In this document: in pieces, positions 32,941 through 42,441 of the stretch
Position numbering within the stretch: the first letter of the stretch is position 1
How the letters are laid out: every line of letters starts with the position of its first letter
Source: Bordetella genomosp. 9
GTDB taxonomy: Bacteria > Pseudomonadota > Gammaproteobacteria > Burkholderiales > Burkholderiaceae_B
NCBI RefSeq assembly: GCF_002261425.1
Contig: NZ_NEVJ01000001.1
Span: 310,001-374,000 of the forward strand
Direction: 5' to 3'
Length of the DNA: 64,000 nt
Translations under genes and position numbers: made by a program
Notes under the pieces: model-generated
Databases searched by the model: none
What the model was told of the DNA's origin: nothing
The model's input: the letters and a program-made list of their open reading frames with translations, nothing else

Positions 32941-34041
32941 CTAGAAGGCGGTGAGCATCGTGGCGTTGCGCAGGTCGAATATGACGGCGTAATGCAGCGC
33001 CATGATGGCGAAAAGGGCGAAGACGGAACCCAGCAGCAGCACCCAGCGCAGCGCGACGGCGCGCGATTCGACCCGTTTCAGCATGGTCGTTTCCAGCCGG
33101 GCGCGGGTCTTCTGCAGCGCCGCGTCCAGGCCGATTGCGCGCGTGAGGTCCTCCAGGTACCAATAGAGCTCCTGGTCCATGAGGCCCACATCGAACACCG
33201 TGGCGCCCGCCCTGGAATCCTCCAGCCGCAGGAGCATGGCTTGCAAACGCTGCCCAAGCCATCGGGGCGCTCCTGCACGCTGCGATTGCAGCGCATCGCG
33301 CAGCGGCACGGCCACGCCGGAACGCCGCTTGACGGCATTGGCCGCGGTGCTGACCACGGCGATCGCCTGGATATCCCGGTACAGGCGATACGGCCCCCAA
33401 CGATCCAGCCAGCGGCGCACCCTGCCGTCGAAGTGCGGGAATGATAGGGCGAACAGGATCGAACTCCCTATCGTCGTGAGCCAGATGGCCGGCGCATTCG
33501 CGGCGATCCAGGTCGCCGATCCGAAGAAGAGCCGGCTGAAGGGGCCGTACAGGTCGGTCGGAATCGCCGGAAAGGCGGCGAGCAATTCCGGGCCGGTGTA
33601 GTAGGGCACCACCACCATGATGACGAGCCAAAGCAGCATTGTGGCCAGCAAAGCGACGAGCAGCGTCGACTTGAGTATCGAGCGCAGCTTTTCGGTGAGC
33701 AGCACCAGCTTTGCCAGGTCGCGCAGGCCATCGGCGAAGATCGCATGGCCCTTTTCCTGCATCGCGGCGATCTCGCTGACTTCCCGGCGTGGCAGCGTGC
33801 CCGCGAACGTCAGGCCCAGGTTGCCGCTGTCGTCGATCCGATGCGCCCAGTACGCGGAGACAATTCCCCGGGAGGTACGGGCGCCGTAGCGCGCGGCATC
33901 GGAGGCGAAGATATCTTTGACCGTGCGCTTGCCTTCGCTGTCCTCGATCATGTCGGCCAGGTACTCGTACCAGTCGGCGCGGCGCCGCGCGAAGCGTCGG
34001 GCGGCAAAGCCCACCCTCGTGAGCGCAAAAGGGATCCTCAT
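32941..34041 (-). CDS. pilR: PilR inner-membrane platform protein
   Basis: 366 aa from ATG 34041. The GspF/PilC-type architecture is visible: a cytoplasmic helical domain, a hydrophobic segment (ALLATMLLWLVIMVVVPYY), a second about residues 180-200, a second helical domain (LRDALQSQRAGAPRWLGQRLQAMLLRL) and a C-terminal membrane segment (WVLLLGSVFALFAIMALHYAVIF). It anchors the assembly ATPase. The ATG overlaps the pilQ stop by 4 nt. Confidence 0.85.
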   Translation of the reverse strand: MRIPFALTRVGFAARRFARRRADWYEYLADMIEDSEGKRTVKDIFASDAARYGARTSRGIVSAYWAHRIDDSGNLGLTFAGTLPRREVSEIAAMQEKGHAIFADGLRDLAKLVLLTEKLRSILKSTLLVALLATMLLWLVIMVVVPYYTGPELLAAFPAIPTDLYGPFSRLFFGSATWIAANAPAIWLTTIGSSILFALSFPHFDGRVRRWLDRWGPYRLYRDIQAIAVVSTAANAVKRRSGVAVPLRDALQSQRAGAPRWLGQRLQAMLLRLEDSRAGATVFDVGLMDQELYWYLEDLTRAIGLDAALQKTRARLETTMLKRVESRAVALRWVLLLGSVFALFAIMALHYAVIFDLRNATMLTAF

Positions 34042-35831
34042 TCGGTGCGATCCTTGCCGTCTAGGGACGAGAACGTGACGAAATGCGGCTCGATGTCCCG
34101 CGGATCGATCATGCCTAGGCTCATCTTGTAGACCGCGCATTCCATGGCGTTCTTGCCCGTCATGTCGGGATCGTCGAAGGGTGCGGTGCGGGCCGCACGG
34201 TAGATCTGGTGCAGTCTCAGCTCATTGCCTGCCTTGATGGCCAGGAGTGCTTCCATATCCATGCCTGGCTCGAAGATCTCGGCCGCCACGGTCCGGCCGG
34301 CGTACCCGAAAAGTTCCGGCAATCCCTTGCGCCGGCAGTGTTCGCAGCCCTGCGGGTTGCGGATGTGGATCCGGTCCTCGCCGATCCCGTACAGGCGCTC
34401 GATGCGGTCCAGGTAGACCTTCCACCAGGACCCGCTGCGAGGGATGCCGATGCTGTCCGGTGCGCCTTCCAGCAGCGCCGCGGACGGCAGCGCGCATTTG
34501 CACAGGACGGGAAGCAGTGTCTGGTAGCACAGGAGCTTCAGCATCCCCGGCGAGCCCAGTACATCCCAGGGTATGCCGATCTGGACGGATGCCAGGCGGT
34601 GCGGAATCGACATAACGCTGCCGACGTGGACCGTGGTATAGCCGTTGCTGCCGGACTGGATGATGTCCTGGAACGCCAGGCCGCTCAGCTTGTCGCGGAT
34701 CTCGCCCAGCAGCACGTCGCTGGCCGAGGATCGCTTTAGGGCCATCAGCTTGGCCTGGTACGCCGCGTTGTCCGACCCGTCCAGGCTGCGCGAGATACTG
34801 GCCTGCAGGGCATTGGGAATCCGAAGTTCCACGGGATCCTCGATGGACATGATCTTGCGCGTATCCGGCAGGCCGCAGATCAGTTGGCCAAGCGTGGTGG
34901 TTTTGCCGGAGCCTGGCACGCCTCCCATGACGACGCCGCCACCCTTGCTCTGCATGGCGCGCTCGAGCTGCTCGATCTGGCTGGGCAGATAGCCCAGCTT
35001 CTTCAGGTCGACGGACTCCACCTTCGCCGAGAGGTCCAGGATACGCAGCGTGATCGAGGGACCAGTGTCGGCGACAAACGAGCCCCAGCGCAGCATGTAG
35101 CTGTGATCGTCCACCACTTCATACAGCCTGCCTTGCTGCTCCTGAGCGACGTCGAAGACGACGCCATTGCCGCCATGCACATCCTGCCAAGCGACGCTTG
35201 CCATCTCGATCATCCGCTTGGTCGGCATGGACAGGTTCGGCGGGGTCACATACTGGCCGTCGATCGTTGCGCTGACCTTGGAAATGGCGCTATTGCTGTC
35301 GATATGCAGATGCAGATCGCCCGCCTGATGGCGCACCGCCCAGGCGACCAAGTCGTGAAAGCCGGTGCGTACCGCCGAGCGGCCGCCCGAGCCGTTGTGG
35401 TAGGCGACGAGGTCCTTGCCGTCCACGCGCTCGCGCACGAGGGTGAGGAGTACGACGGGATCCACCGTGTACACGCAGATCGGGTGGCCCGCCTTGCTGG
35501 CCTGTCTGGCGCGCGCGAGCACGGCGCGAAAGATGTCCGTGTCCAGATGGCCGCGCTTGGCAAGTACGGCATATTGCTGGCCTTCGAGTTCGGCGACGCA
35601 GGCGGTCACCGCCGCATCCGGTCCGGACCAGTCGACTTTCAGCGTCCGAAAGGGAGGGTCGATGCTGGCGATGTCCGCCATGGAGCCGAGGTCGCCGGCC
35701 GGTTCGTCCGCGGGCTTTTCTTCGTCCTGGCCGACGACGCGGGCCGGACTCTCCGCCAGGAACGTGCTGACGTGTTCGGTGCCGCCCTGATCGAAGAAGA
35801 GCGGGAAGTACTTCCGTAGCAGCGATTTCAT
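34038..35831 (-). CDS. pilQ: PilQ assembly ATPase (GspE/PilB family)
   Basis: 597 aa from ATG 35831, which has GGAG 7 nt upstream. The ATPase domain has Walker A GGVPGSGKTTTLG (about 303-315), KIMSIEDPVELR (Asp box), SDVLLGEIRDKLSGLAFQDIIQSGSNGYTTVHVGS (Walker B and His boxes) and a zinc-type CEHCRRKG late in the protein. It powers pilin polymerisation. An open frame of 174 further codons upstream overlaps pilP and is compositionally odd, so it was left out. Confidence 0.9.
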   Translation of the reverse strand: MKSLLRKYFPLFFDQGGTEHVSTFLAESPARVVGQDEEKPADEPAGDLGSMADIASIDPPFRTLKVDWSGPDAAVTACVAELEGQQYAVLAKRGHLDTDIFRAVLARARQASKAGHPICVYTVDPVVLLTLVRERVDGKDLVAYHNGSGGRSAVRTGFHDLVAWAVRHQAGDLHLHIDSNSAISKVSATIDGQYVTPPNLSMPTKRMIEMASVAWQDVHGGNGVVFDVAQEQQGRLYEVVDDHSYMLRWGSFVADTGPSITLRILDLSAKVESVDLKKLGYLPSQIEQLERAMQSKGGGVVMGGVPGSGKTTTLGQLICGLPDTRKIMSIEDPVELRIPNALQASISRSLDGSDNAAYQAKLMALKRSSASDVLLGEIRDKLSGLAFQDIIQSGSNGYTTVHVGSVMSIPHRLASVQIGIPWDVLGSPGMLKLLCYQTLLPVLCKCALPSAALLEGAPDSIGIPRSGSWWKVYLDRIERLYGIGEDRIHIRNPQGCEHCRRKGLPELFGYAGRTVAAEIFEPGMDMEALLAIKAGNELRLHQIYRAARTAPFDDPDMTGKNAMECAVYKMSLGMIDPRDIEPHFVTFSSLDGKDRTE

Positions 35832-36376
35832 TCGTGGACTCCATTCACGCAGATCGCCACCGCCCGGTTCCGCGTGTCGAGAAAATCGGCGCAGGGCGAG
35901 GCGATACGCATCAGCCGAAGGCCGGGATCTCGACCGGCGAAGGGAGCGGCCCGACCGGCGCGATAGATCGTGTCCTGGCCATCGGCGGTCACGATGGCCG
36001 AGAGGCGCCCGCCCACGCCGACGATGCCTTTCAAGCGGGGGATGGGCGCTTCCTTGGGGCTGGATGGCGGCGCATTGGGTGTGGGCGAGGCGGACGCGGT
36101 TGGCGCGGACGCGGCGGATGGAAACGGCGAGTGTGCCGGGACGTTGGCGACCTGGCGAGCGTCCTGCCGGATGCGTTTTTCGGCGTCGAGCGCGCGCTGC
36201 GCATCCACTTCGAGCAGTTCGCGGACGAGCCGGCTTTCGGGCGCGGCCGGTGGCGCGGGCGGGACATCCAGGTTCGAAGCGTGCGCGTACCCGGCGTACA
36301 GAAGAGCCAGGGCGAGCAGGGGAAACCCCTTGCGTTGTCGATGGCCGAGGCACGGGTGTTCATCGGGCTTGGACAT
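35828..36376 (-). CDS. pilP: PilP type IVb pilus protein
   Basis: 182 aa. An N-terminal membrane/signal segment (GFPLLALALLYAGYAHA), a charged helix (LVRELLEVDAQRALDAEKRIRQ), a Pro/Ser-rich linker (about 80-110) and a C-terminal beta domain (PRLKGIVGVGGRLSAIVTADGQDTIYRAG ... RAVAICVNG) of the PilP type. It couples the inner-membrane complex to the secretin. It overlaps pilQ by 4 nt and pilO by 17 nt. Confidence 0.82.
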   Translation of the reverse strand: MSKPDEHPCLGHRQRKGFPLLALALLYAGYAHASNLDVPPAPPAAPESRLVRELLEVDAQRALDAEKRIRQDARQVANVPAHSPFPSAASAPTASASPTPNAPPSSPKEAPIPRLKGIVGVGGRLSAIVTADGQDTIYRAGRAAPFAGRDPGLRLMRIASPCADFLDTRNRAVAICVNGVHE

Positions 36377-37709
36377 AGAGGGTTCCTTTCAAGGTGACCG
36401 CGAACTCACTCGTGGTGAGCCGCGGCTGCGCGTCGGGTTGGTGCCGGATCTGCAGCTGGACCAGGGCCGTGGCCGGTGGCAGGCCCAGGGCGTACAAGGA
36501 CCGCAGCGGCGCGTTGATAACGAGGCTGCGCATCGCCGGTAGCGCGATCGATGCCGGCCGGTCGATGGGTTGCTCCAGGCCGTTGGGCAGCTTGATGTTC
36601 GGCGGACGCACGCCCACGGCGGTCGGCGCCGATAGCGAGAAGTCCTGCAGGGCCGGACGCAGGGCCTGCCAACTGGGCACCCAGCTGTCTTCCAGTTCCT
36701 GTTCGCTGGGTATCGCGTTCAGGTCCAGCGTCGCCGGACGTTTTGCCGCACCGACCGGAAGCGTCCATTGGACGACTGCCGTATCGATGTCATGCAGGGC
36801 GAACTTCCATCCGGTGGGCAGCGCGGCCTTCAGCGTATGGCTGTCGGCCAGCCGGGTGCGCCGGTAGACGGCCGAGCAGGTGCCGGCGTCGGGCCGGCAG
36901 TCGACTTCGATCAGGAGCCAACGACCAGGATCGACGGGGACCATTGCGATGCTGTCCAGGACCTGGGCCAGCCCTGATTCGCCATCGACCCGCACGCTGC
37001 GCGACCAATTGGCGAGCGCCTGCTGCCACACCGCCTTCGCGTCGACCGCGTCCTGCATGGCATGTAGCCGTGCCTGCTCGCGGGCTGCGCGCGACTGCCA
37101 CCAGGACGATGCCGCATCCCAGGCCAGATACGCCAGAAGCAGGGCCAGTGCCATCCACCAGACCGGTGGCACCATCGAGAGACGGAAGGCGGCGCGGCGC
37201 AGCGACGACTGCTGATTGGTCTGGGTTGCCAGTTGATTCAGCGCAAAGGGCTGCGCGCCGTCGGCCTCGGCGCCATGCACGACCACTTCGCCGTAACGCT
37301 GGATCAGGCTCTCAAGCTTCTCCTGGGCGGACGGCACATCGGCAAGCACCATGTCGCCGCCGGCCTGGACCACGCCATCGACTACCACCGCGATCCAGAC
37401 CTCTCCGGAGGGCAGCGGGGAGTACGCAATCTGCGTCCCGTGCCGCTGGAGTTGGGCGAACGCCGCGGCGGCGGAGTACAGGCGGGAACGTGCCTTGGCG
37501 CGGCGCTCCCGGCCGCTGGCCACGAGCAAGCCCACCGCGGGGCTGCGCGGCCCGCTCTGCGTAAAGTGCGTGGCGGTCGCTTGCCGGGCCGCACGCATCG
37601 CAGCGACCGTCAGATCCTGGCCGAGGACAGTCTGCCAGGTCATGCCCAGCACCAGGGAGTTCGGCGTTCCGGGTATGGGGACGATTCGGTAGTTCTGTCG
37701 CCGCGCCAC
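36360..37709 (-). CDS. pilO: PilO type IVb pilus protein
   Basis: 449 aa. A cytoplasmic N-terminal half with actin-like features (TPNSLVLGMTWQTVLGQ ... EVWIAVVVDGVVQAGGDMVLAD) precedes a single membrane segment (about 175-195, VPPVWWMALALLLAYLAWDAASSWW) and a periplasmic domain. This fits the PilO2 protein of R64/BFP-type systems, which is part of the inner-membrane assembly complex. The start lies 2 nt from the pilN stop. Confidence 0.82.
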   Translation of the reverse strand: MARRQNYRIVPIPGTPNSLVLGMTWQTVLGQDLTVAAMRAARQATATHFTQSGPRSPAVGLLVASGRERRAKARSRLYSAAAAFAQLQRHGTQIAYSPLPSGEVWIAVVVDGVVQAGGDMVLADVPSAQEKLESLIQRYGEVVVHGAEADGAQPFALNQLATQTNQQSSLRRAAFRLSMVPPVWWMALALLLAYLAWDAASSWWQSRAAREQARLHAMQDAVDAKAVWQQALANWSRSVRVDGESGLAQVLDSIAMVPVDPGRWLLIEVDCRPDAGTCSAVYRRTRLADSHTLKAALPTGWKFALHDIDTAVVQWTLPVGAAKRPATLDLNAIPSEQELEDSWVPSWQALRPALQDFSLSAPTAVGVRPPNIKLPNGLEQPIDRPASIALPAMRSLVINAPLRSLYALGLPPATALVQLQIRHQPDAQPRLTTSEFAVTLKGTLYVQAR

Positions 37710-37711
37710 GG

Positions 37712-39424
37712 TCAGAATCCTTCTTCGGGAATAGCGCTCACGGCCAGCACCGTGAGCAGATCCTTCTTCTCGGCCGAGTCCGATCCGCCCAGGGCGATGG
37801 GCGTCCGGTCGTCCAGGCGGCGCCGGGTCGAATTGCCGGCCGACTGCTCGTAGCCGCCGATGACCGCCGGCAGGCCGGGTTGCAGTTCGACTTCCTGGAC
37901 CACGCCCTGTCCGCCGATATCCGTCTGCTGGATAAAGGACGGATTCTCCGGCGAGCCGAACTCCTGTTTCTGCAGTCCGCCGATCAGTCGAGTGTCGTTG
38001 TACGAGATGGTCAGCAGAACGCGGCCATCGTCCTGCGCGTCGGGGACGACCGTGAGGAAGGTTCCGACAGTCTTCTCGTCCTGCGTCACGGTGACGGTCG
38101 GCGCCGACGTGTCGGACGTGCTTTGCGTCTGCTGCAGGTCTTTGACGTAGCTGAACGTCTCGCTGGTGGCATAGGTGGCGGGACGGCGGTTGCGGGCGAG
38201 GATCGGGATAGTCGTATGACGCACGACGGTCCCGATTTGGGAGAGGGCGCTCATCAGTACGCCCGTCCCCGCGAAAGGTCCGCTTCCGACGGTGGCCCCG
38301 ACGCTGCCTGGCGCTTGGGCGCTGTCCAGCTGGGTGGTGACGCCGGTGGCCGTTGCCGCGTTCGCGCGGCCCAGACTGTTGTAGATCAGATGCCAGTCGA
38401 TGCCTGCCTGCGAGGTGTGATCGCGCTGGACGGTGATTTCTTCGAAGACCAGCCGGACGCGTCGCGACATGATGCGGTTCTCCTGGTCTAGGAACGTGGT
38501 CATATGGTCGAGCGCATCCTTGGTATCGGTGACGACGATGCTATTGGCGGCGCCGTCGCCCGCCTTGACGACACCGGCCCGGGTCAGGAACTGGCTGACT
38601 TTGGTCAGGATGGCGTCGACAGGCTTGGCCTGACCGGTCGCGGAGAACTTGGAACGGCTTTGGGTGGCGAATTGGCCACTGGAGCTGTTCGACGAGCCGG
38701 ACCCCGTGAGACCGAGTTCCAGGCTGGATTCCGAGGTCAGGCCCAGCGCACGGACGTAGAACGTGCGCGTCTGCGTCCGGTAGAAGCGGATCGCGCCGAC
38801 CTTGTCGTCGTACCGCCAGTAGACCCCCAATCGCAAGGCGATGGAATCCAGTATCGAGGCAAGCGGCGCCTGGCCGGGCGGCAACGGATCCATCTTGACC
38901 CGCGCAGCGCCGGCGGGCAGAGCGGGTCCCGAGACGCGATCGCTTTCGGGGATTGCCACGAGTGCCGGTACCAGGACGTCCGTCGTCGCCGGCGCCGCGA
39001 CCGACGCATTGATGGGGGGCTCGCTACCCAGGCGGGGCAAGAAATAATCGCGGGGCAACAGGGCATCGGGCGCGACCTGGGTCAGGATTCCCGTGGCGGC
39101 CTGGATCCGGTCAGCCAGCGTGGTGAGGTCGACCGCACCCCCGGAGAAGAGCAGCGTGGTGTTCACATTGGCGCGTAGCGCCGGGGGAAGCGACACGTCA
39201 CGGGCAAGCGGCTGTGCCCGACCGGCGATCCACGGCAGGCCGACGACCTGACCTTTGGCGCGGTCGGTGTCTTGGGCGAGATCCTTGAATTGCTTGACGG
39301 AGTCGCGTCCGGATCCGCCCTGCGCGTCGGCGAAGTCGGCGATGTGCTGCGTGGATTGAAGCGCCGAGCAGCCTGCCAGCGCGGAGAGCGCGAGGATGCC
39401 GGCGGCATTACGTAGTGCTGTCAT
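37712..39424 (-). CDS. pilN: PilN secretin lipoprotein
   Basis: 570 aa. The lipobox LSALAGC places the modified cysteine at residue 19. The C-terminal secretin domain carries the VRLVFEEITVQRDHTSQAGIDWHLIYNSLG region, VRHTTIPILARNRRPATYATSETFSYVKDL and the VLLTISYNDTRLIG and GLPAVIGGYEQSA stretches of type IVb secretins. It forms the outer-membrane gate for the pilus. AGGAC lies 7 nt before the ATG. Confidence 0.9.
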   Translation of the reverse strand: MTALRNAAGILALSALAGCSALQSTQHIADFADAQGGSGRDSVKQFKDLAQDTDRAKGQVVGLPWIAGRAQPLARDVSLPPALRANVNTTLLFSGGAVDLTTLADRIQAATGILTQVAPDALLPRDYFLPRLGSEPPINASVAAPATTDVLVPALVAIPESDRVSGPALPAGAARVKMDPLPPGQAPLASILDSIALRLGVYWRYDDKVGAIRFYRTQTRTFYVRALGLTSESSLELGLTGSGSSNSSSGQFATQSRSKFSATGQAKPVDAILTKVSQFLTRAGVVKAGDGAANSIVVTDTKDALDHMTTFLDQENRIMSRRVRLVFEEITVQRDHTSQAGIDWHLIYNSLGRANAATATGVTTQLDSAQAPGSVGATVGSGPFAGTGVLMSALSQIGTVVRHTTIPILARNRRPATYATSETFSYVKDLQQTQSTSDTSAPTVTVTQDEKTVGTFLTVVPDAQDDGRVLLTISYNDTRLIGGLQKQEFGSPENPSFIQQTDIGGQGVVQEVELQPGLPAVIGGYEQSAGNSTRRRLDDRTPIALGGSDSAEKKDLLTVLAVSAIPEEGF

Positions 39425-39448
39425 GAAGTGTCCTGTCCGGGCCGCGCG

Positions 39449-40393
39449 CTAAGGGCGGGCCGTGGGCGACCCGCTCCGGTCGCAGCTTTGGTTGAACGGA
39501 ATGATCCGAAGCACCTTGTTCGCGTAGAAGCACGGGCGCACCGGCGAATCGGTCAGGGCGATCGAATTCGTCAGGGCTTGCGTGGCTTCCTCGAAGGAGG
39601 CGGCAGGGAAATCGGCCGACGCCTCGATCGGCAGGTCGAAGGAGACTTCCCACTGGTCGGGGCCGAAAGTCCAGTTGGCGTCTTTCGCCCATCGAGCCAG
39701 GGCCTGTCGGACCGTCTTGTCCTGCGGGCCGAGGTGCCAGATCCGCTTCACGACGATCGGCGTGGGCGGGGTCTTCAGCGCGTCGGCGCTGGTGGTGTCC
39801 ACTGTCTGAATAGGCGCCGCTGCCACTGGCGACGCGGGCGCGGTGGTTCTTTGTCCGGTATCGGCCTTGGCCGCCGCGTTGGCGGGTTTTTCTACTGGGG
39901 TCGCAGTTGCAGGCTCTGCGGCGGACGCTGCCTTGCCGGCAACGGGCGGCGGTGGGGCAGTCTCGTGCGGCGAGGGCGTCTTCGGGCTACCGGGCGTGTG
40001 CGGCAAGTCGGGCTTCTTCGCGGGTGGCACGGGTTCGGCTTTCGCCGGTGCAACCGGGACTGGGATCGCAAGCGAGGCCGTCGATTTGGGTGCCTGGACT
40101 TCAGGCTGTGCCATGTTAGACGGGCTTGCCGAGGCAGCGGCCGGAGCCACTGGCGTTGGCGTTGGCGTCGGGGTTTTCGATGCAGGTGGCGTCGCCTTGT
40201 CCGACACCGCAACAGGTGGCGCCGACTGAGGCGACTGCGCGACGAGCGGGGCACCGTCGTACAGACGCGGATCCGCCCGATTGATCGGCACGCGCGGGGA
40301 ATCGGCGGGCATCGGCGGCTTGGGCGGTGCGAAACCGCAAGCCGAGAGCAGGCAGGCCGCCGACAGGCCGGCAGCCGGGAAAAAGACTTTCAT
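39449..40393 (-). CDS. pilL: PilL-like lipoprotein with TcpQ domain
   Basis: 314 aa. A lipobox (LLSAC, Cys19) is followed by a very long Pro/Ala/Lys/Thr-rich spacer (about 22-205) and a C-terminal TcpQ-type domain (IWHLGPQDKTVRQALARWAKDANWTFGPDQWEVSFDLPIEASADFPAASFEEATQALTNSIALTD). In R64-type pili, PilL partners the secretin PilN. GGAG lies 7 nt before the ATG; the gene ends 24 nt before pilN. The spacer is long enough to span peptidoglycan. Confidence 0.8.
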   Translation of the reverse strand: MKVFFPAAGLSAACLLSACGFAPPKPPMPADSPRVPINRADPRLYDGAPLVAQSPQSAPPVAVSDKATPPASKTPTPTPTPVAPAAASASPSNMAQPEVQAPKSTASLAIPVPVAPAKAEPVPPAKKPDLPHTPGSPKTPSPHETAPPPPVAGKAASAAEPATATPVEKPANAAAKADTGQRTTAPASPVAAAPIQTVDTTSADALKTPPTPIVVKRIWHLGPQDKTVRQALARWAKDANWTFGPDQWEVSFDLPIEASADFPAASFEEATQALTNSIALTDSPVRPCFYANKVLRIIPFNQSCDRSGSPTARP

Positions 40394-40429
40394 GAAATCT
40401 CCGGGTAAGTGCGGACGGCCTGCGGCCGG

Positions 40430-40777
40430 TCAATCCGTGGCGAGAGGGCGCTGTTCAGGCGTCCAGGGCGCATGGCCGAGGCGATCAAGCTCCTGATGGA
40501 CGGCGCGCAGTTCGGCGGGAGAGGCTTGCTTGCGGGCGAGCAGTAGGAGCTCCAGCAGCAGCGGCGTCAATGCGGCGCCATCCATTTCGCTTTCGTCTTT
40601 GTCCAGCAGCGTCAAACGAAGCTGGGATATTTGCTCGCCTATATGATCTTCGGTGTCCAGCCGAAAGCGCAGGTACTCGGAAAGTCGCAGGCCGATATCC
40701 GCAGCGGCAGCGGTGTATTGCCGATACTTGTCGTCCGAAAGACGAAAGCTGATGGCGCGTTCGAGCAAGGGGCGCAT
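40430..40777 (-). CDS. Ribbon-helix-helix DNA-binding protein
   Basis: 115 aa from ATG 40777 (GGAG 8 nt upstream). ERAISFRLSDDKYRQYTAAAADIGLRLSEYLRFRL (about 6-40) is a ribbon-helix-helix fold of the relaxosome accessory or regulator type; the rest is helical (TPLLLELLLLARKQASPAELRAVHQELDRLG). It may be a relaxosome component or the regulator of the pilus operon that begins 37 bp downstream. No conjugation-specific motif distinguishes these. Confidence 0.65.
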   Translation of the reverse strand: MRPLLERAISFRLSDDKYRQYTAAAADIGLRLSEYLRFRLDTEDHIGEQISQLRLTLLDKDESEMDGAALTPLLLELLLLARKQASPAELRAVHQELDRLGHAPWTPEQRPLATD

Positions 40778-40781
40778 GTAG

Positions 40782-41048
40782 TCAGCTCCGATCCACGACG
40801 ATGCGACCCACCGCTTCCGCAAACGTTTGGCAGAAGACCGCACGACGGATGAGGCGCTCCTTATCCGAATCCATCCTGCCGCGGCAGTGTTCGTCAAACC
40901 GCTGATCGCGAAACTGTGCTGCTGTAATCCCGGTGGTGGTCTGTGCCCAAAGCCGCGCGGCGTGTCGCGCCGCCCGCGCGGCAGAAGGAAAGTCGAAGGG
41001 AGCGTCCGCGCAGCATCCTGCGGGACCGTCTACGTGTCGAGGATCCAT
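40782..41048 (-). CDS. Hypothetical protein upstream of the RHH gene (88 aa)
   Basis: A basic, cysteine-containing small protein (MDPRHVDGPAGCCADAPFDF ... RMDSDKERLIRRAVFCQTFAEAVGRIVVDRS). The C-terminal 50 residues look helical and protein-like. It ends 4 nt before the RHH gene start, so the two would be co-transcribed. The ribosome site is weak. Real but uncharacterised, or a chance frame in GC-rich DNA. Confidence 0.4.
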   Translation of the reverse strand: MDPRHVDGPAGCCADAPFDFPSAARAARHAARLWAQTTTGITAAQFRDQRFDEHCRGRMDSDKERLIRRAVFCQTFAEAVGRIVVDRS

Positions 41049-41260
41049 GCGCTATTCCAGGGGAGAGGTAAGCCTTCCGAGATCCACAGCGCCTAGCCCG
41101 CATGGCGAGCCAGACAGGCGCTGCAAATGGCGGGGGGCTACGTCAGGGGTTCAGATATCGGCAGCGCGCGCGGCCTTGTGAGAACCGCAGGCGGCACATC
41201 GACGCTGCAAGGCTGCGACGAAAGGTCATCGCGCGAATGCTTAGATGTGGGGACGCGGGC

Positions 41261-42289
41261 TCAGAGCCGTGCGGCGATCTGCTCCGAGGTCTCCCTGTAG
41301 TAGACCTCTTGAAGTATGCGGACGTCCTTGTGGCCGCTTATCTTGGCCAGGGTCATGACGTCGACTTTGCGAGAAAGCCGCGTCAGCGCTTCCGCACGCG
41401 AATCGTGAAAATGCAGGTCTTCTATCAGCAATCTATCGCGTGACTTGCGAAACAGCGCATCCAGCGATGCTGACGAGATGGTGAAGCATTTATCTCGGTT
41501 CGCAACAGGCTTCAGCAGACGAACCGCGTGGCGGGACAACGGAATCTCTCGTGCGCGACCGGTCAGATACTGCATCTTATGCTTCACTTTTGCGATTCGC
41601 CGGCCGAGGTCGAGCGTCGCTTGACCGAGATCCAGTATTTCTCCCGCACGCATTGCCGTTCGTAAGCCGACGAGGAACGCCAACGCCACTTCCTGGCTTT
41701 TGGTTTGCGGGACCCGCCCAGTTCGGTAACCGAGATCCCGGCAGAGCCGTCTGACCTCATGGGCATGCACGCGGCGCGTTCGAGGCGGCGCATCGGCGCC
41801 GACGCGCATCCCCTCGAAAGGATAGTGGTCCATCCATTGCCATTCTTTCCGGGCGATGGAAAAGGCGTTGCGCAGCCAATTGATGTCGCGCTGTACCGAA
41901 GCAGGGGACACCGGCCTGACCGACCGCCCATCCGGCGCGGTGAAGCCACGAAGACGGGTATCTCGCCAGGCAGCGAGATCCGGCGTCTTCACCGCTCCCA
42001 AAGTCTTGCTCGCCAGTGAAGGAAAGTCGCGGAGGAAAGCCTGGACCCGAAGCTGTTCTGCGCGAGCCCCCTGTTTCTGAACGCTGACTTCTTTCGCGTA
42101 GCGTTCGAGCATTTGCTGGACCGTGTATCGGTCGCCTGGCGGCGCGCCCTTGAGCTGCCGGAGTTCCACTTCCCTGGCCGTTGCCCACGCCTTCGCTTCG
42201 CGTTGCGTACGAAGGATTTTGGAGTCCCGTTCCCCAGCAACATAGACCTGTGCGCGCCAACCGTTCTTGTGCGGGGTGATCGATGCCAT
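41261..42289 (-). CDS. int: Tyrosine integrase of the element
   Basis: 342 aa. An N-terminal arm-binding-like region, a core-binding domain (about 60-150) and a catalytic domain with Arg in GLRTAMRAGEI (R214), Lys in VKHKMQYLTGRAREIPL (about 238), HDSR (H295, R298), SGHKDVRI (H320) and tyrosine Y330 or Y331 in QEVYYR. It lies 152 bp from the 3' end of tRNA-Leu, the usual place of an integrase whose attachment site is the tRNA 3' end. The gene is read toward the element interior. Confidence 0.93.
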   Translation of the reverse strand: MASITPHKNGWRAQVYVAGERDSKILRTQREAKAWATAREVELRQLKGAPPGDRYTVQQMLERYAKEVSVQKQGARAEQLRVQAFLRDFPSLASKTLGAVKTPDLAAWRDTRLRGFTAPDGRSVRPVSPASVQRDINWLRNAFSIARKEWQWMDHYPFEGMRVGADAPPRTRRVHAHEVRRLCRDLGYRTGRVPQTKSQEVALAFLVGLRTAMRAGEILDLGQATLDLGRRIAKVKHKMQYLTGRAREIPLSRHAVRLLKPVANRDKCFTISSASLDALFRKSRDRLLIEDLHFHDSRAEALTRLSRKVDVMTLAKISGHKDVRILQEVYYRETSEQIAARL

Positions 42290-42441
42290 GGGGAGTGCTG
42301 TGCGTAGAAAATGGGGAGCACAGTGTACAAATCATGGCGTCCGGCGACAAATTTTGGCTGTATGCGGACCCAGTGGTTTCCACCTAATCTCTTGATTTTC
42401 CGTTATTTTCTGAAGAGCGGAAAATTCCGGAAATTGTCGAT

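Noticed and set aside
35832..36353. N-terminal extension of PilQ
   Set aside because: It overlaps pilP in another frame and has shadow composition; ATG 35831 has a proper ribosome site.
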